Assembly: GCF_024166365.1 (NCBI RefSeq)
Contig: NC_064820.1
Coordinates: 146,960,001 to 147,024,000 of the forward strand
DNA length: 64,000 nt
Direction of reading: 5' to 3'
Origin: Elephas maximus indicus
Taxonomy: Eukaryota > Chordata > Mammalia > Proboscidea > Elephantidae
Both the position numbers and the translations under genes were made by a program. The notes beneath the pieces are model-generated. The model did no database searches. It saw nothing but the letters and a program-made list of their open reading frames with translations, and was not told the DNA's origin. Numbering within the stretch: position 1 is the first letter of the stretch; each line of letters begins with the position of its first letter. Of the stretch, positions 11,001 through 23,000 are shown one piece after another.

Positions 11001-14000
11001 TGGGTCTAGGCTGAAGGAGGGGAGGAGAGGCTTTCCAGCTGGGGTCAGTGACCTAAGCACAGGCATGGAGTGTGAGTGAGGGCAGCCCCCCACCTCCTCC
11101 CCACCCCACGGAGGAGGCGGAACTAATTTCTGCCAAGCCCTGACCCTGGAAGGGATATGAAGGGCAGCTTGGAAAGAGACCTGAAGGCCAGCCCTGCGGT
11201 TTGGAGGCCACTGTTTGGAGGCTGTGTCTTCCTCAGGCCTGGGGCAGAGAGGCAGGCGGAAGGGCAGGGCAAGCCATGGGGGTTTCCCCTGGGCAGGCTG
11301 TCTTGAAGTATAAAACAGTTTTCAGGAAGTCTGAGTCCCCAGAAGTCAGGTAGCAGGGTAAGACTTAGGTCTTGGGGCCCAGGAGCTACTGATATTGATA
11401 CAATTCAGCAAGCATGGCCCAGTCGAAGCGCTAGGGTGACAGAAAGAGCGGGCCCTGCCCCCAGGTAGCTTGTCCTCTGACTAACAGCAGGATACAGGTT
11501 CTGCATAGCAAAGTATTAATTCTGGGAGGTGCAGCCTGTATGGGCTGCAGGAAACACCCAGGCTTTGCCACTGGGGTGCTCTGTGACCTTGGGCAAGTGA
11601 CTGTGCCTCTCTGAGCCTCAGAGTCCTTATCTATAGAGCGCTTGCCTTCTTCCTCCACATTTGTGTAGTGCCTTTTCCTGAGGTTTGAGGAGGCTGGGGC
11701 AGGGGCCCAGAGGTGAGTGGAGAAGAGGGGTCAGTTGAAGCTGGCCTCCCTGTTATTGAAGCCTGAACAGGTCCCAGAACGGGATGGGTGGGAGCTAGGA
11801 TCCAACAGTTGGCTCCTTTGCATCCCTTCGTGATGTGTTAGTATATCCCTGGATGAGGACATGGGCCTCTGTGTGTACTGGCAGGCAGTGCAGGATCCAC
11901 AGGGGCCCTTTGAAGATACCTAGCCCCTTGCCCCTGGGGACAGGGCCTGGGGGTAAGAGGTGATCCCTGTGAACAGCCTCTGCCACCAGAAAAGGGGTGT
12001 CCTCTAGACCCAGTGTTCATTCAAATCTGTATATATGGACATCCTTTTTTTTTTTCCCCCTAGAAGAGGTAGCAGGTGAAGATGCATAACTTTGTGCTTT
12101 TAAACATGGGGCCCCTTTACCTCAGGTTAAGGTCGGGGCGGCTGGATTGTGTTGGGGCTGGAGTGGCGCTTAGAACTGCAAGATAAATAAGATGACTTCC
12201 TGGAGGAGCAGAGGTGTTGTCCAGATGTTTGGAATAGCATTTTTATGTTAAAATAATGGCATATGATGGAGCAAAATGCTCCTAAACTTGAGAGAAAACT
12301 GGAGAATCCAAGCATAGGTTTTGTGCTTGCCTCTGTGGTTCTGAGCCAGGTTTCCAGCCCACCAGCAGTTCCTCTCAGACCCTGTGAGGCAGGCAGGGGA
12401 GTGGGGGACAGTTCCTCTGCTGGGCTAAGTGCCTGCTTTCTGAGACTCATACTGCCTTCCTCTGGAGGTGGGGGCAGAATCCACTTCCAGTATAGTCGGA
12501 AACATTGCTGCTCCCGCCAGCTGGAAAGGCCTACTGGCCTCTGGGACTTGTCTTGCAGAAGAAATGTGCGTAATAAATTCTCTTTAAGAGCAGGAAGTGC
12601 TGTTATCCTCATGAAGGTAGGAGAAAGAGATGTTGAGTGGTTTTTTTTTTTTAAGTTCCTGACCAACTTAGCTTAGTGGTAGCTTGAAACGCAGCCTGGC
12701 TGAGGGTGGCTATCCCCAGAGCCCTTTTCTGGTGTTTTATACCTAAAGAGATTTTTTAAAAGAAGAAATATCTGGCTAGTTTGCAGGCAGTACTGCAGTG
12801 TTTAAAGGACACTACAGGCTCTCCTACAAGGTATCAGACCTGAAACAAGTGGTTTAACCTCTCCAACCCTCAGTTTTCCTTTCTGTAAAATGGGGGTATT
12901 ATGGATTAGGTGAGACAATATATAGAGAGCATTTAGCATATCACCTGGCCTACCATAACAGGGCAGTTACTTCTCACCATTAGCTATTGTTTCAAATGAT
13001 TTGACACACTCCATTTAGCAATTGATTGAGAAAAAAATCTGTTGCAATTTGAGGAATCTGGGGCATCGGTGGAAACCCTGGTGGCATAGTGGCTAAGTGC
13101 TACAGATGCTAACCAAAAGGTCAGCGGTTCAAACCTACCAGGCGCTCATTGGAAACTCTATAGGGCAGTTCTACTCTGTTCTCTGGCGTTACTACGAGTC
13201 AGAATCGATTCAACGGCAATATGTAATGGGGGGCATTGGTAGTTTAGCGGTAGAATTCTCACCTTCCATGTGGGTTTCATTTCCAACCAGTACACCTCTT
13301 GCACAGCTTCCACCTGTCTGTCTGTGGAGGCTTGTGTGTTGCTGTGATGCTGAACAGGTTTCATTGGGGCTCTTACAGTAGGGTAGACTAGGAAGAAAGG
13401 CCTGGCAATCTACTTCTGAAAATTAGCCAGTGAAAAACCTAGGGATCACAACAGCCTGATCCACAACCAATCATGGCGAGGGCACAGGACCAGTTACGGA
13501 GATGGCACAGGGTTGTGCATGTGGTCTCCAGGAGCTGGGATCCAACTTGATGGCAACTAACAACAACAGCAATCTGGTAGTAATTTAGTTTGTCTTTTAG
13601 GACCTTCAAACATTCTTTGAAGGTGATGGCAGTGGGGGGAGGAGTGTCGCTCTTAACTTTGCATCAAGACTTCTGGTGTAGTCAGAGGTCAAGGGAAGAT
13701 GGTCCTGGCCCATTGGCTTCGGGACACTGACCAAGCCCATTTCCTGAGATCCGTCCACTTGGAAGAATCTCCCTGCCTCTACTCACCTTTTTGGGACAGG
13801 ATAGGAAGTTTCAGAGTTTAATCCCACTTCAGACAAATCCTGGGATTTATTCATTCATTCACTTGTTGCACAAGCATTTTTGAGCACTGGTGTGTGCCAG
13901 GCACTCTGCCATAAATGGATAAAGCAGGATAAACGTAGTCTCTGCCTTCTTACGGCTTGATTAGTAGAGGTATTGGACATTAAACAAATGATTCCACAAA

Positions 14001-17000
14001 TAAATGTATTTTGTAGTTGTGATAACTGCCGGGGCCTTTCCTAGTCATTGAACTTCTTGGTGCATCGTGATCTAAGATACTCTTTAATACGGTAATTCGC
14101 CCCTTGAGAAAAGGAAGGATAGAACTAGGTCCCAGGATAAAATATTCAAATAACATCTACGAATCTTGCAGTCTTGTATGAAAACTGTTAACATGGTCCC
14201 TACAGGCCATGACGTCAGCTCACATTGGGAGTTGCCTATTATTATCTTCATTTGCTTTTGGAGGCGACTCAGACTCAACTGCAAGCCTGTTTTTAGCTCT
14301 TCCTGCAGAAAGTTAGATTTTTTTGATGGTTGTAGCCTTCAATCTCAGAGGAAGCAGGGGTCAAACACAAGTGTCTTAGTTATCTATCTAGTGCTGCTGT
14401 TAACAGAAATACAACAGATGGGTGGCTTTAACAAACAGATTTATTTTCTCAGTTTAGGAGGTTAGAAGTCCAAATTCAAGGTGCCAGCCCTAGAAGAAGG
14501 CTTTTTCTCTCAGCCAGCTCTGGAGAAAGGTCCTTTGTCTCGTCCTGGTTCTTTGGAGATCTCCTTGTGTCCTGGCATGTGTCTTCTCCCGTCTCTGCTC
14601 TGCTGGCTTGTTTAATCTCTTTTATATCTCAAAAGAGATTGACTCAAGATACACCCTACACTAATCCTACCTCATTAGTATATCAAAGACAACCCATTCC
14701 CAAATGGGATTATAACTACAGATATAGAGGTTAGGATTTACAACACATTTTCTTGGGGAACGCAGTTCAATCCATAACGACAAGGTAGTGTGTTTCCAGA
14801 GCAGTGTCCCTGTATCTGGGTAGAGTAGGGTCTTCGGCCCTTCTAGGGCTGCAGTGGCACCCGTGGCACTCAGGTTGTTTATTAAATTAGTGTTTCGGAC
14901 CTTGAAACATTCTTTATACTTCTTGAAGAAGCTACAATTAAAATATCCCAAGCAGCTCGGCAGAACTTGGTTGCTAGGCAGCAGACCTTTAAAGACAATT
15001 TGTCAATTTCTGCCAGAAGAGAGAAAAATTAGTAAACATTCACATTCTAAGTAAATTGCTTGTTTTTAGCTCCTAACTTTTTCACGGCACCAAGCCACCA
15101 GTTCATCAGTGTCCATTTTATTTCTTAGTTTAGAAGTTCTGCGAGAATAATTGAGCTTTTTTTCCCAAGCCTAACCCCTGGCAATTCAAAACAAAAAGGA
15201 GTTCAGATGGCAACCATATTTGTGGACAGGTTTTATATTAATGTACAGAGGCTCTTTTGGTAGATATGGAATACCCAGTTGCCCAGCTGTTACCAACCAT
15301 GGCCTTGAGCAATAACCACAGAAAGTTGTGGCAGACCCACTGGGCTCCAACGTTGAGGCCCAGCCAGGCCCCACCGAGTCTTATCTTCTAATGGAATAGG
15401 CACATAGCAAGAAACCAGGAGATTCCAATACAGGGGCTATGGGATTCCGATGAGGCACAGAACCCAGCTTGGGATCGGGGAAGGCTTCCTGGAGAAGACC
15501 TGGGCTGGAGTGAGATCTTAAAGATGAAATAGGCCAGCCCATTTGGCAAAGCACACAGTGCTGGGGAGGCTGCCAATGTATCTGTGGCGACGGGGCCAGG
15601 GAGGAGCCTGCAGCCCTTTCTGAAGGCACTGGAGAGCCACTGGAAGGCTTGGGACCTGCAAGGGCTGCTGTCACATTTGCATATTCCAGCCTTTGGGCAA
15701 ACCATCTGATTTGACCTAAAGTTAACTTGGGGTGTTGGGCCAAGTCCGAAAACCCCCATGAGCACGTGGCTGAAGGGGCAGGGAAGCTGGAGGTGGGGGG
15801 CGGGGTTTGATGGCTCAAGAGTGTTAGCCTGGGCTTCTCTGCAAATTCCAACCTGTAGGACCTTGAGTAGGTTACTTAACTAACTTGAGTCCAGGGTTCT
15901 GAACTGTAAAATGGGGATGTTGGTAGTACCTACCTCATAGAGTTGGTTAAAAGATTAATAATAAATTTAAGGGTAGTCCTTAGACTGGTACTCGGTACCC
16001 AGGGCTCTTCAGGTGTCATCTGGTATCATCATGAGTATGCTGTCTTCTCTAGGCTCCCAGGAGTCCTCTTCCTGAAAGGGCCCATAGTGTCTGCCTATTG
16101 CTCCCGGGGTGACACAGGACAAAACTGGGAACCCTTCTTGGAACCAGACACCTTCCTCTCTTGACTTTCCCTAACTGCAACAGGAGGGGCCTCTGGAGCT
16201 GAGCCCAGGATCCCTTCTTGCCCCCAGTTCTTGGTGCCAAGCCTGTGCCTAGGTTAGGGCCCCTCCGCTTTTGTGGCTTGGCACTCTGGTCTTTCTGAGC
16301 CCTGGTCCTTGGGCTTCAGTCCCTGTGGACAGCACTCAGGTTCACACAGTTGAGGATTTCAGCCTCCGGATGTGTCTACAAGGTGTCTTAGCCAATGTTG
16401 TTGTACGTTGTTGATTCAATTTCCAACTCATAGCGACTCCATGACAGAGTAGAACTACCCCATAGGGTTTGCTAGGCTGTAGTCTTTATGGGAGCAGATC
16501 TCTAGGTCTTTCTCCCATGAAGCCACTAGATGGGTTCGAACTGCCAGTCTTATGGCTAGCAGCTGACCACTTAACTATTGCACCACCGAGACTCGTTGCA
16601 GCCGGTCAATAAAAACTCAAACCTGTTGCTGGCGAGTCGATTTGGACTATAGCGATCCTATAGGACAAAAGAACTGCCCCATAGGGTTTCCAAAGATTGG
16701 CTGGTAGATTTGAACTCCTGACCTTTTGGTCAGCAGCCGAATGCTTAACCACTGCACCACCAGGGCTTCAGCTAGTCAAGAGAGATTCAAAAAGCACTGC
16801 CTAGGAGCCCACTGGGGGCCTCGAATTCATCAGATAATACCCCAGGGAGACCTTTTCATTTATACGTTTATTCATCACTCAGCTACTCTTTACCAAGCGA
16901 GTACTATGTGCTAGTAATCACACCAGCCGCTGAGAATACAGCGAACAGGACAAGTGTGGCTGGGGCAATAAGACAAGAAACAAGACATACGAATGGACCA

Positions 17001-20000
17001 GATAATTTCCAGGCATTTAAGTGTTGGGAAGAAAATGAAGGCGGGTGATAGGGTGGAAAGTGTCTCTGTCAAGGGCAGTCGGCACTCTGAGTCGGGGTGA
17101 TAGGGACGGAATTCCCAAGGAGGTGACATTTAAACTGTAGCTGAGAATGAGGGAAGAGCAAGAGGTTTCTTGTTCACCTGGGCCTCTTTAGGAGGGCAAC
17201 AATATCAGGGCTCCTGAAGAGTTGAATTCTGGGTAAGGAGATGGGCTGTCCCAGGTGGGCAGCTCCCTGTGTCATCTGAGGACAGCAGGGCTTTAGATGC
17301 CACTCCCCTTGGCCTGACTGAGTCTGGAGAACTTTGAGGCAGCCTTGAGCCTACTTCGGGTTCAGTTCACCCGAGGCCTACGAGGAAGTAACCTAGCCCT
17401 GGGCCTGTTGGGCATGGTAGTCTCCCGAGGCCTCAGCTGGGAAAGGCCCCAGGCAGAAAATGGGGATTGCTAGAAGACACCAGAAAGCACCCAGCCCCCC
17501 AGGCTGCACTCAAGTATTGGCTGTCTTACTGCTTGCTAATAAGATATGCAAATTATCAGGGCTGTGAAATCTTAGCCACATTCCTTCTTCTGTTTAATTA
17601 GCATTTAATCGTAATCTCATTTTAATTTTTTCACACTAGCACCCTAATTAAATGTTAGGGTGTTAGTCTTAACAATTAAATTGTATTGGCAAATAGAGTC
17701 TTCAAGAAACTTGACCTTTTTCAAGCCAGGGACCTCTCCAGCTAGATGTAAACGTTAATTAGGTTACTTCTGCAAGATGGTGCTTCCAGCCCCATCTGGG
17801 CACTATTTTAGTCTTTTTTTTATGTGTGCTTATGGCCCTCGACTCAAATGAGGCCCACACAGCCAATGAGTTTGGCCCCCAGCAGGCAGAGATTACCACT
17901 GACTTCGTGTCTCATGAGTCTCTGGAAGGCTGAGTGAGCTGACTTGGCCCCGGGGCATGTCAGTGGGCGCTGATTTGGGATGGAGGGGGTTGGCGTTTCA
18001 TCTGAGGACTGGTATTCTCCTTGAAGTGGTTTTTCTTGACTCAGAGATGTGAATTCTTCTGTGACTTGTGATTCTCAAGTGATGATCACTTGGTACCTGA
18101 GCAAGTCTCATGCTGTCTTGAGGTGCCATCAAGTCCCACAACAGACCTTTGTGGGGGCCACAGTGAGATCGGTCAACTGGGGCAGGCAGCATTGCCAGTG
18201 CTGGCTGGGGCTGGGTTTGGAGATTGTTCTGGGATGGAGGGAGGAGGAGCAACAGACAGCCAATGTTGGAAAGAGCAGTTTCCTCGAGTGAGCCAGCGTC
18301 AGAAGTAAACCGACACTTCGTTGTCTAGTTACTTATGGCCTGCCTTGAGGGGATGTGGATGAGTTTGATGAAGATAGAAGGAAACCCTATACTCCTTCTG
18401 CAACACACACAGAGGGTGGTAACATAGAGTCAGTGGCAAGTTAGGAGACGTGGTATCCCTGCTCTTGAGGGACCTTGAAGGGCCTGACCCATGTGAAGAC
18501 ATTCTCTAGGCTGCCCCAAGCCCCACCCTCACCCTCAGCTATTTGCATAAGCTCCTGGTATTCAACCCTTGTACTCTTTCACACCTCCACTTGTGCCTGT
18601 GGTTGCAAATACACAACGTACTTTTAGGCCTCAACGGAAATTCCCTAAACAGTCACTTAATGGCAGCATTGCATTGACAGAAGCCTCTCTGCCATCCATT
18701 TTTTCCTCAATTTTTGCCTTTCTTTGCAAGTCTTTTCCTTCCATTTAGGTGCTACCCCCATCCATCACTCAAACTCTGTCCCTCAGTAGGTCAGAACACA
18801 TGTAAATTCAAGCCAACACACTTATTGAACACCTACTGTTCACAAAGCACTGTGCTGGGTTTAGCCTGAAGCCACTCTTGCTCCTGACAGGTTTTTCGGA
18901 CAGACTTGATCACAGCCATGAAGATCCCGGACTCATACCAGCTCAGCCCCGATGACTACTATATCCTGGCGGACCCATGGCGACAGGAGTGGGAGAAAGG
19001 TGTGCAGGTGCCCGCTGGGGCAGAGGCCATTCCAGAGCCCGTGGTGAGGTGAGCCAGGTGGCCCAGGCTGGGAGCCCATAGGGACAAGGGAGAGCAACAG
19101 AGTCTGCTTCCTAGGCAGGGGACCTACCAGTCCTGGGCTCCCTTTCTAGCTCATCTCCATTCTGTATTTGATTCTCTTGTCCCGTAAACCACTGAAATGT
19201 TCAAGAAATACTTGCAGTAGATCTTTGAGGCTAACAGTTTGGGCTTGGGATCAACTCTGGAGCCAGACTGCCTGGGTTCAAATCCTGCTTCTTACCACTC
19301 AGATTCAGTGTGACCTTGGGCCAGGAGTTTAATCCCTCTGGGCCTCTGTTTCCCTGTCGGTAAAGTGGAAATGGTAACACCACCACCTACCTCATATGGT
19401 TGTTGAGATGATTTAGAGAAACAGTGTGTGGAAAATGCCTGGCACACAGCAAGCTGTCTATGAACACTGGCCATGGATTAGATTGAAGTAGATCCAAACT
19501 GGGTCCCGAAAGCAGATCTTACTAAGAAAATCATCAGACTTTTAACTCATTTTTAACGCAGCCATGGTCTTGGCTTCATGAACTTTTCAAAAGGTTCTTA
19601 AAGGAGGAGTCAAGGCCTGGCACACAGCCGATGCCTAGGATATGGTGGCTACTACTAGCCTCCGTGGAGGGCCCCTTGCCAAGGCCAGGTCAGGATGAGT
19701 CCTCTCTGGGCTGCGAAGCATTCTGGGTTGTGTGGGGTAGAGAGCCCTTCCTGTGGCTGGAGGCTCTTGTCAGGAGGCTGCCACATGGGCACGGACTTTG
19801 CCACCAGCTGCAGAGTTCAGCCAAGTGCTTCTTTCTGCACCCTGGGAAACCCTCCGAGTCATGTCCTCAGCCAGAGGGGCCTAACGGCCCTGTATTATAG
19901 TCATGTGGCCTCAACTGGGCAGCTTGGGTTATTGACAGTTTATTCATGGCGTTGGCAGCCCTGTGGCTCTTGCTCGGGGCCATGGAGACCAGGCCTGGGA

Positions 20001-23000
20001 CAAAAATTGCAGCTGTCACCCCCCTTGACATTGGCGCTGTTGCTTCCCTGGCAGCTGCACCCATGGCTGGCTCATATACACTGAGTGCCTGCTTGGTGCC
20101 AGCCCTGTGCTAGGCATGAAATCAGAGAGGCGGAGTAGATCCTGAGCCCGCATTCAGGTGCTATATGAGGACTGTGTGTTGGGAAGGACCACTCCTCCTC
20201 CATTGTCTCCTGCCACCCACTCCTAAGGGCCAAATACCTACCAACACTTGTCCAGAGTCGTCTGAGGATCAGGGGAGCCCAGGTCTCTCTGGAGAACCTG
20301 GGGGCCCCATGGGGGGTACGTGTGGGATTTGGAGAATAAATCTATTTTCTACACCCTTGCCCAGGGTCAGAAACCTGGGTCACACCCCCAGCCAGTCTCA
20401 CGCCTTCACCTCTGCAGACTAAGGAGCTGTTTACTACCTGAATTCTTTGATCCTGCTTCTTCATCTATAAAGTGGGCATATTAACATTACCTGCCTGACC
20501 CTGTGGTTGTGAGGATTAGGTGAGACTATGTGTGCTAAGTTAGCGCCGCAGTGCCTGGCTCATGCCAGGGCCCAGGGCAGTGGGGGAGGAGCCAGCCATC
20601 AGCTGGGCAGAGAGAGGTGATTCCTGATTAGGCTCGACCCAGCAGTCTTGTCCTCCCTCCTTGATGTCAATGTCAGGTGGTTCTGGAAACATCTGCTGGC
20701 CTGGGTACTTAACTGCAGATGCTTCCACACCAGTAGCTTGGCTTCAGTCTGCCTATACGGTGTCTTATCTGTTGACATCAAGAGGAGAGCACACGTGTGC
20801 AGGCAGTTTTGGTGTTCAGATACATTCCCAGCATACATGGCTGCCCTAAGCCAACACAGCCTGCCCGTGATCTTTGCAGAGGATAGGTAGGGAGGGGGAA
20901 GGGAGGTGTTCTCTTGGAATGAGCTCATGCCGTTTTCCCTCTCCAGCCCAGCCCCTCCATCCTGGTGGGTGCGTCTCACCACACAGCCCTCATCTAGAAG
21001 CCAGCAAGGCAGTCAGCATGATCGTAATTGTTATAGGACTTTTGTTTCCAAGTACTTGCTAAGCTGAGCCTGTCATGTTCATTTTCTCATTTAATTATCA
21101 TATTAGCCATATAACGTATGTATTACTGTCCCCGTATCATAGATGAGGAAGTCGGGAAATTCTGGGGACTTCCCTGAATGATCGCTAGGGCCTAGTGGGC
21201 TGGGTCAGGAAATCAGAGGCCACGGGAAGGAGCCCAGGGTGCCCCCGTGAGGCCCAGAGAGAGAGAGAGAGAGCCTTGTGCCTTGGTCACTCTGGGATGC
21301 TGACTCTGACTGCCCTCCCCCCAGCTTCTACCCTAGTCTGCCTCTGTCCCTCCCTCCCTGCCTGGTCCTCCCTGTCCACCTCATGGGAGAACCTGTTCCC
21401 GGAGACCATGAGCTGAGCTCCGTGTGGCACAAAGACCCAGCTTCTGGTGTCTGGTCTTCTGGAGTAGAGAGACCCATCCCACCTCCCCAGACCTCAGTCC
21501 CACCTACCTCCTTCCAACTGACCTCAGCCTTGCTACTGCAAGACTAGGATCAGGTCAGTCCACGCCTGGTGGGAGAGCTTCCTCCATAGCCAGAGCCAGA
21601 AGGGGCCAAACAGATGGAGCAGAGAGCTCCAGGAAGCACAGGAAGTACCTTTTGTGGTGTGAGCCCCCCGTAGCCTCAGATCCCCAGAGAGAAGATGTGA
21701 TCTTGGGCCTCAAGGGGCCTGGCCAGGTGGCAGCCAACAGGGCCAGCAGGTATGAGTAGTTAGGCTGGTAGGTGGTAGGATTTCAGAGGAGGGCTGCCCA
21801 GGCTAAATACATGCTTGGGGCACAAGCAAAGCAAAGTCATAACAAAATTAGGGGCTTTTTTTCTTTCTTTTTTTAAGCATGTGTTATTTCAAATAACAGC
21901 CTCACAAGGAAAGTGAGAACTTGTTGGACTAACAATATTGCTTCTGTTTGGAATCACTTACTGGAGAGGAGTGGCACCATTATTGCTTAAGGTCTTTCTT
22001 AATCTGTCCATCTTACGTAGTACAAGGTAGTGCCAAGCTGTTTTCCCTTTCTTCCTGACCCCTCAGCCTCATCTGGGCATCCTTCCTCCCTGTTTGGACC
22101 TCTGTTTCCTTCATCTTTCATGGCCCTCTTGCAAACACCCAGGGCATTTTCTGGAGCCCAAGAGCTGGCCCCACAGCTCAGCCATGTCTTTGTGCCATCC
22201 AAGGTCCTGCCCTCTCCTCCCCAGTCTGCAGCTGAGTCACAGACCCTGGCAGCCCTGCCTGCGACCCCCAGGAGGCCTCTCCTGGGCAAGTGAGGGGCCT
22301 CTCAGCCCTGGCAGGGATGACCAGATGGAGGCCAGGCTCCGCAACAATAACCATAGCAACCAGTTGAGGGGGTGGGAAGGGTTGGCATTTTGAACTGGCT
22401 TCAGGAACTGAGGGACAGCACGTATGTGAGCCAAGGGGGGAAACTGCCCTCCCAAAGCAAAAAGCCCTTATATTCCACTTCAGAAAGTGATTAGTGATAT
22501 CCAGAGGTCTTAAGATATACACTCTCACACACACATAGTGCTTGCTCTGTGCCAGGCCCTTTTCTAAGAGCTTTACATGTATTAATTGATTTAAACTTCA
22601 CACCAACTTTAACAGGTAGGTACTATTATTACTCTTCCACTCTATGGATGAGGATGCTGGGCCGCAGAGAAGTGGTTTGCCCAAAGTTACACACTGAAGG
22701 GTGGAGCTTGGGACTTGAGTCCACCACACCGTGCAGCCAGGGCCCTGCCAAGATGCCTCAGAGACAGAGCCGAGGTCCCAAGGGAGGGCTGAGCTGTGGA
22801 TGGGACCCTGGGACTGTAGTTGATACATCTTTGTATCCAGAGTCTCCAGTTTCGGGTAACACCATAGTGAGGGACTCCCTGATCACGGAACATTGTATGT
22901 AGGGGAAGTGCTGGCTATGCTGTGTCCCCTGTGGTGGCTGTGACCTGTTACCTAGCAAGAGTCACCCTGGGCTGCAACTATGTAGCAGGGTTGGGCAACT

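Larger units (their letters stand above)
7306..18890 (+). other. JADE2: JADE2 intron between coding exons 2 and 3
   Basis: This 11.6-kb intron is the second most repeat-rich stretch. It holds an AfroSINE fragment (7875-7985), a SINE with inverted 5' part (10654-10881), nested SINEs (13061-13570), a MaLR-type LTR (14372-14780), an AfroSINE pair (16396-16768) and MIR/L2 fossils. Two repeat-poor, motif-rich islands (about 9020-9560 and 17535-17765) are regulatory candidates. No coding exon is supported. Confidence 0.8.

Noticed and set aside
12127..12676. Minus-strand 179-codon frame and plus-strand 137-codon frame in the large intron
   Set aside because: They overlap on opposite strands, lack recognisable motifs and have no supporting splice structure.
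13230..13298. tRNA-Gly gene
   Set aside because: Only the 5' half resembles tRNA-Gly. The anticodon region and acceptor end are altered and it continues into a SINE body, so it is a SINE head rather than a tRNA gene.
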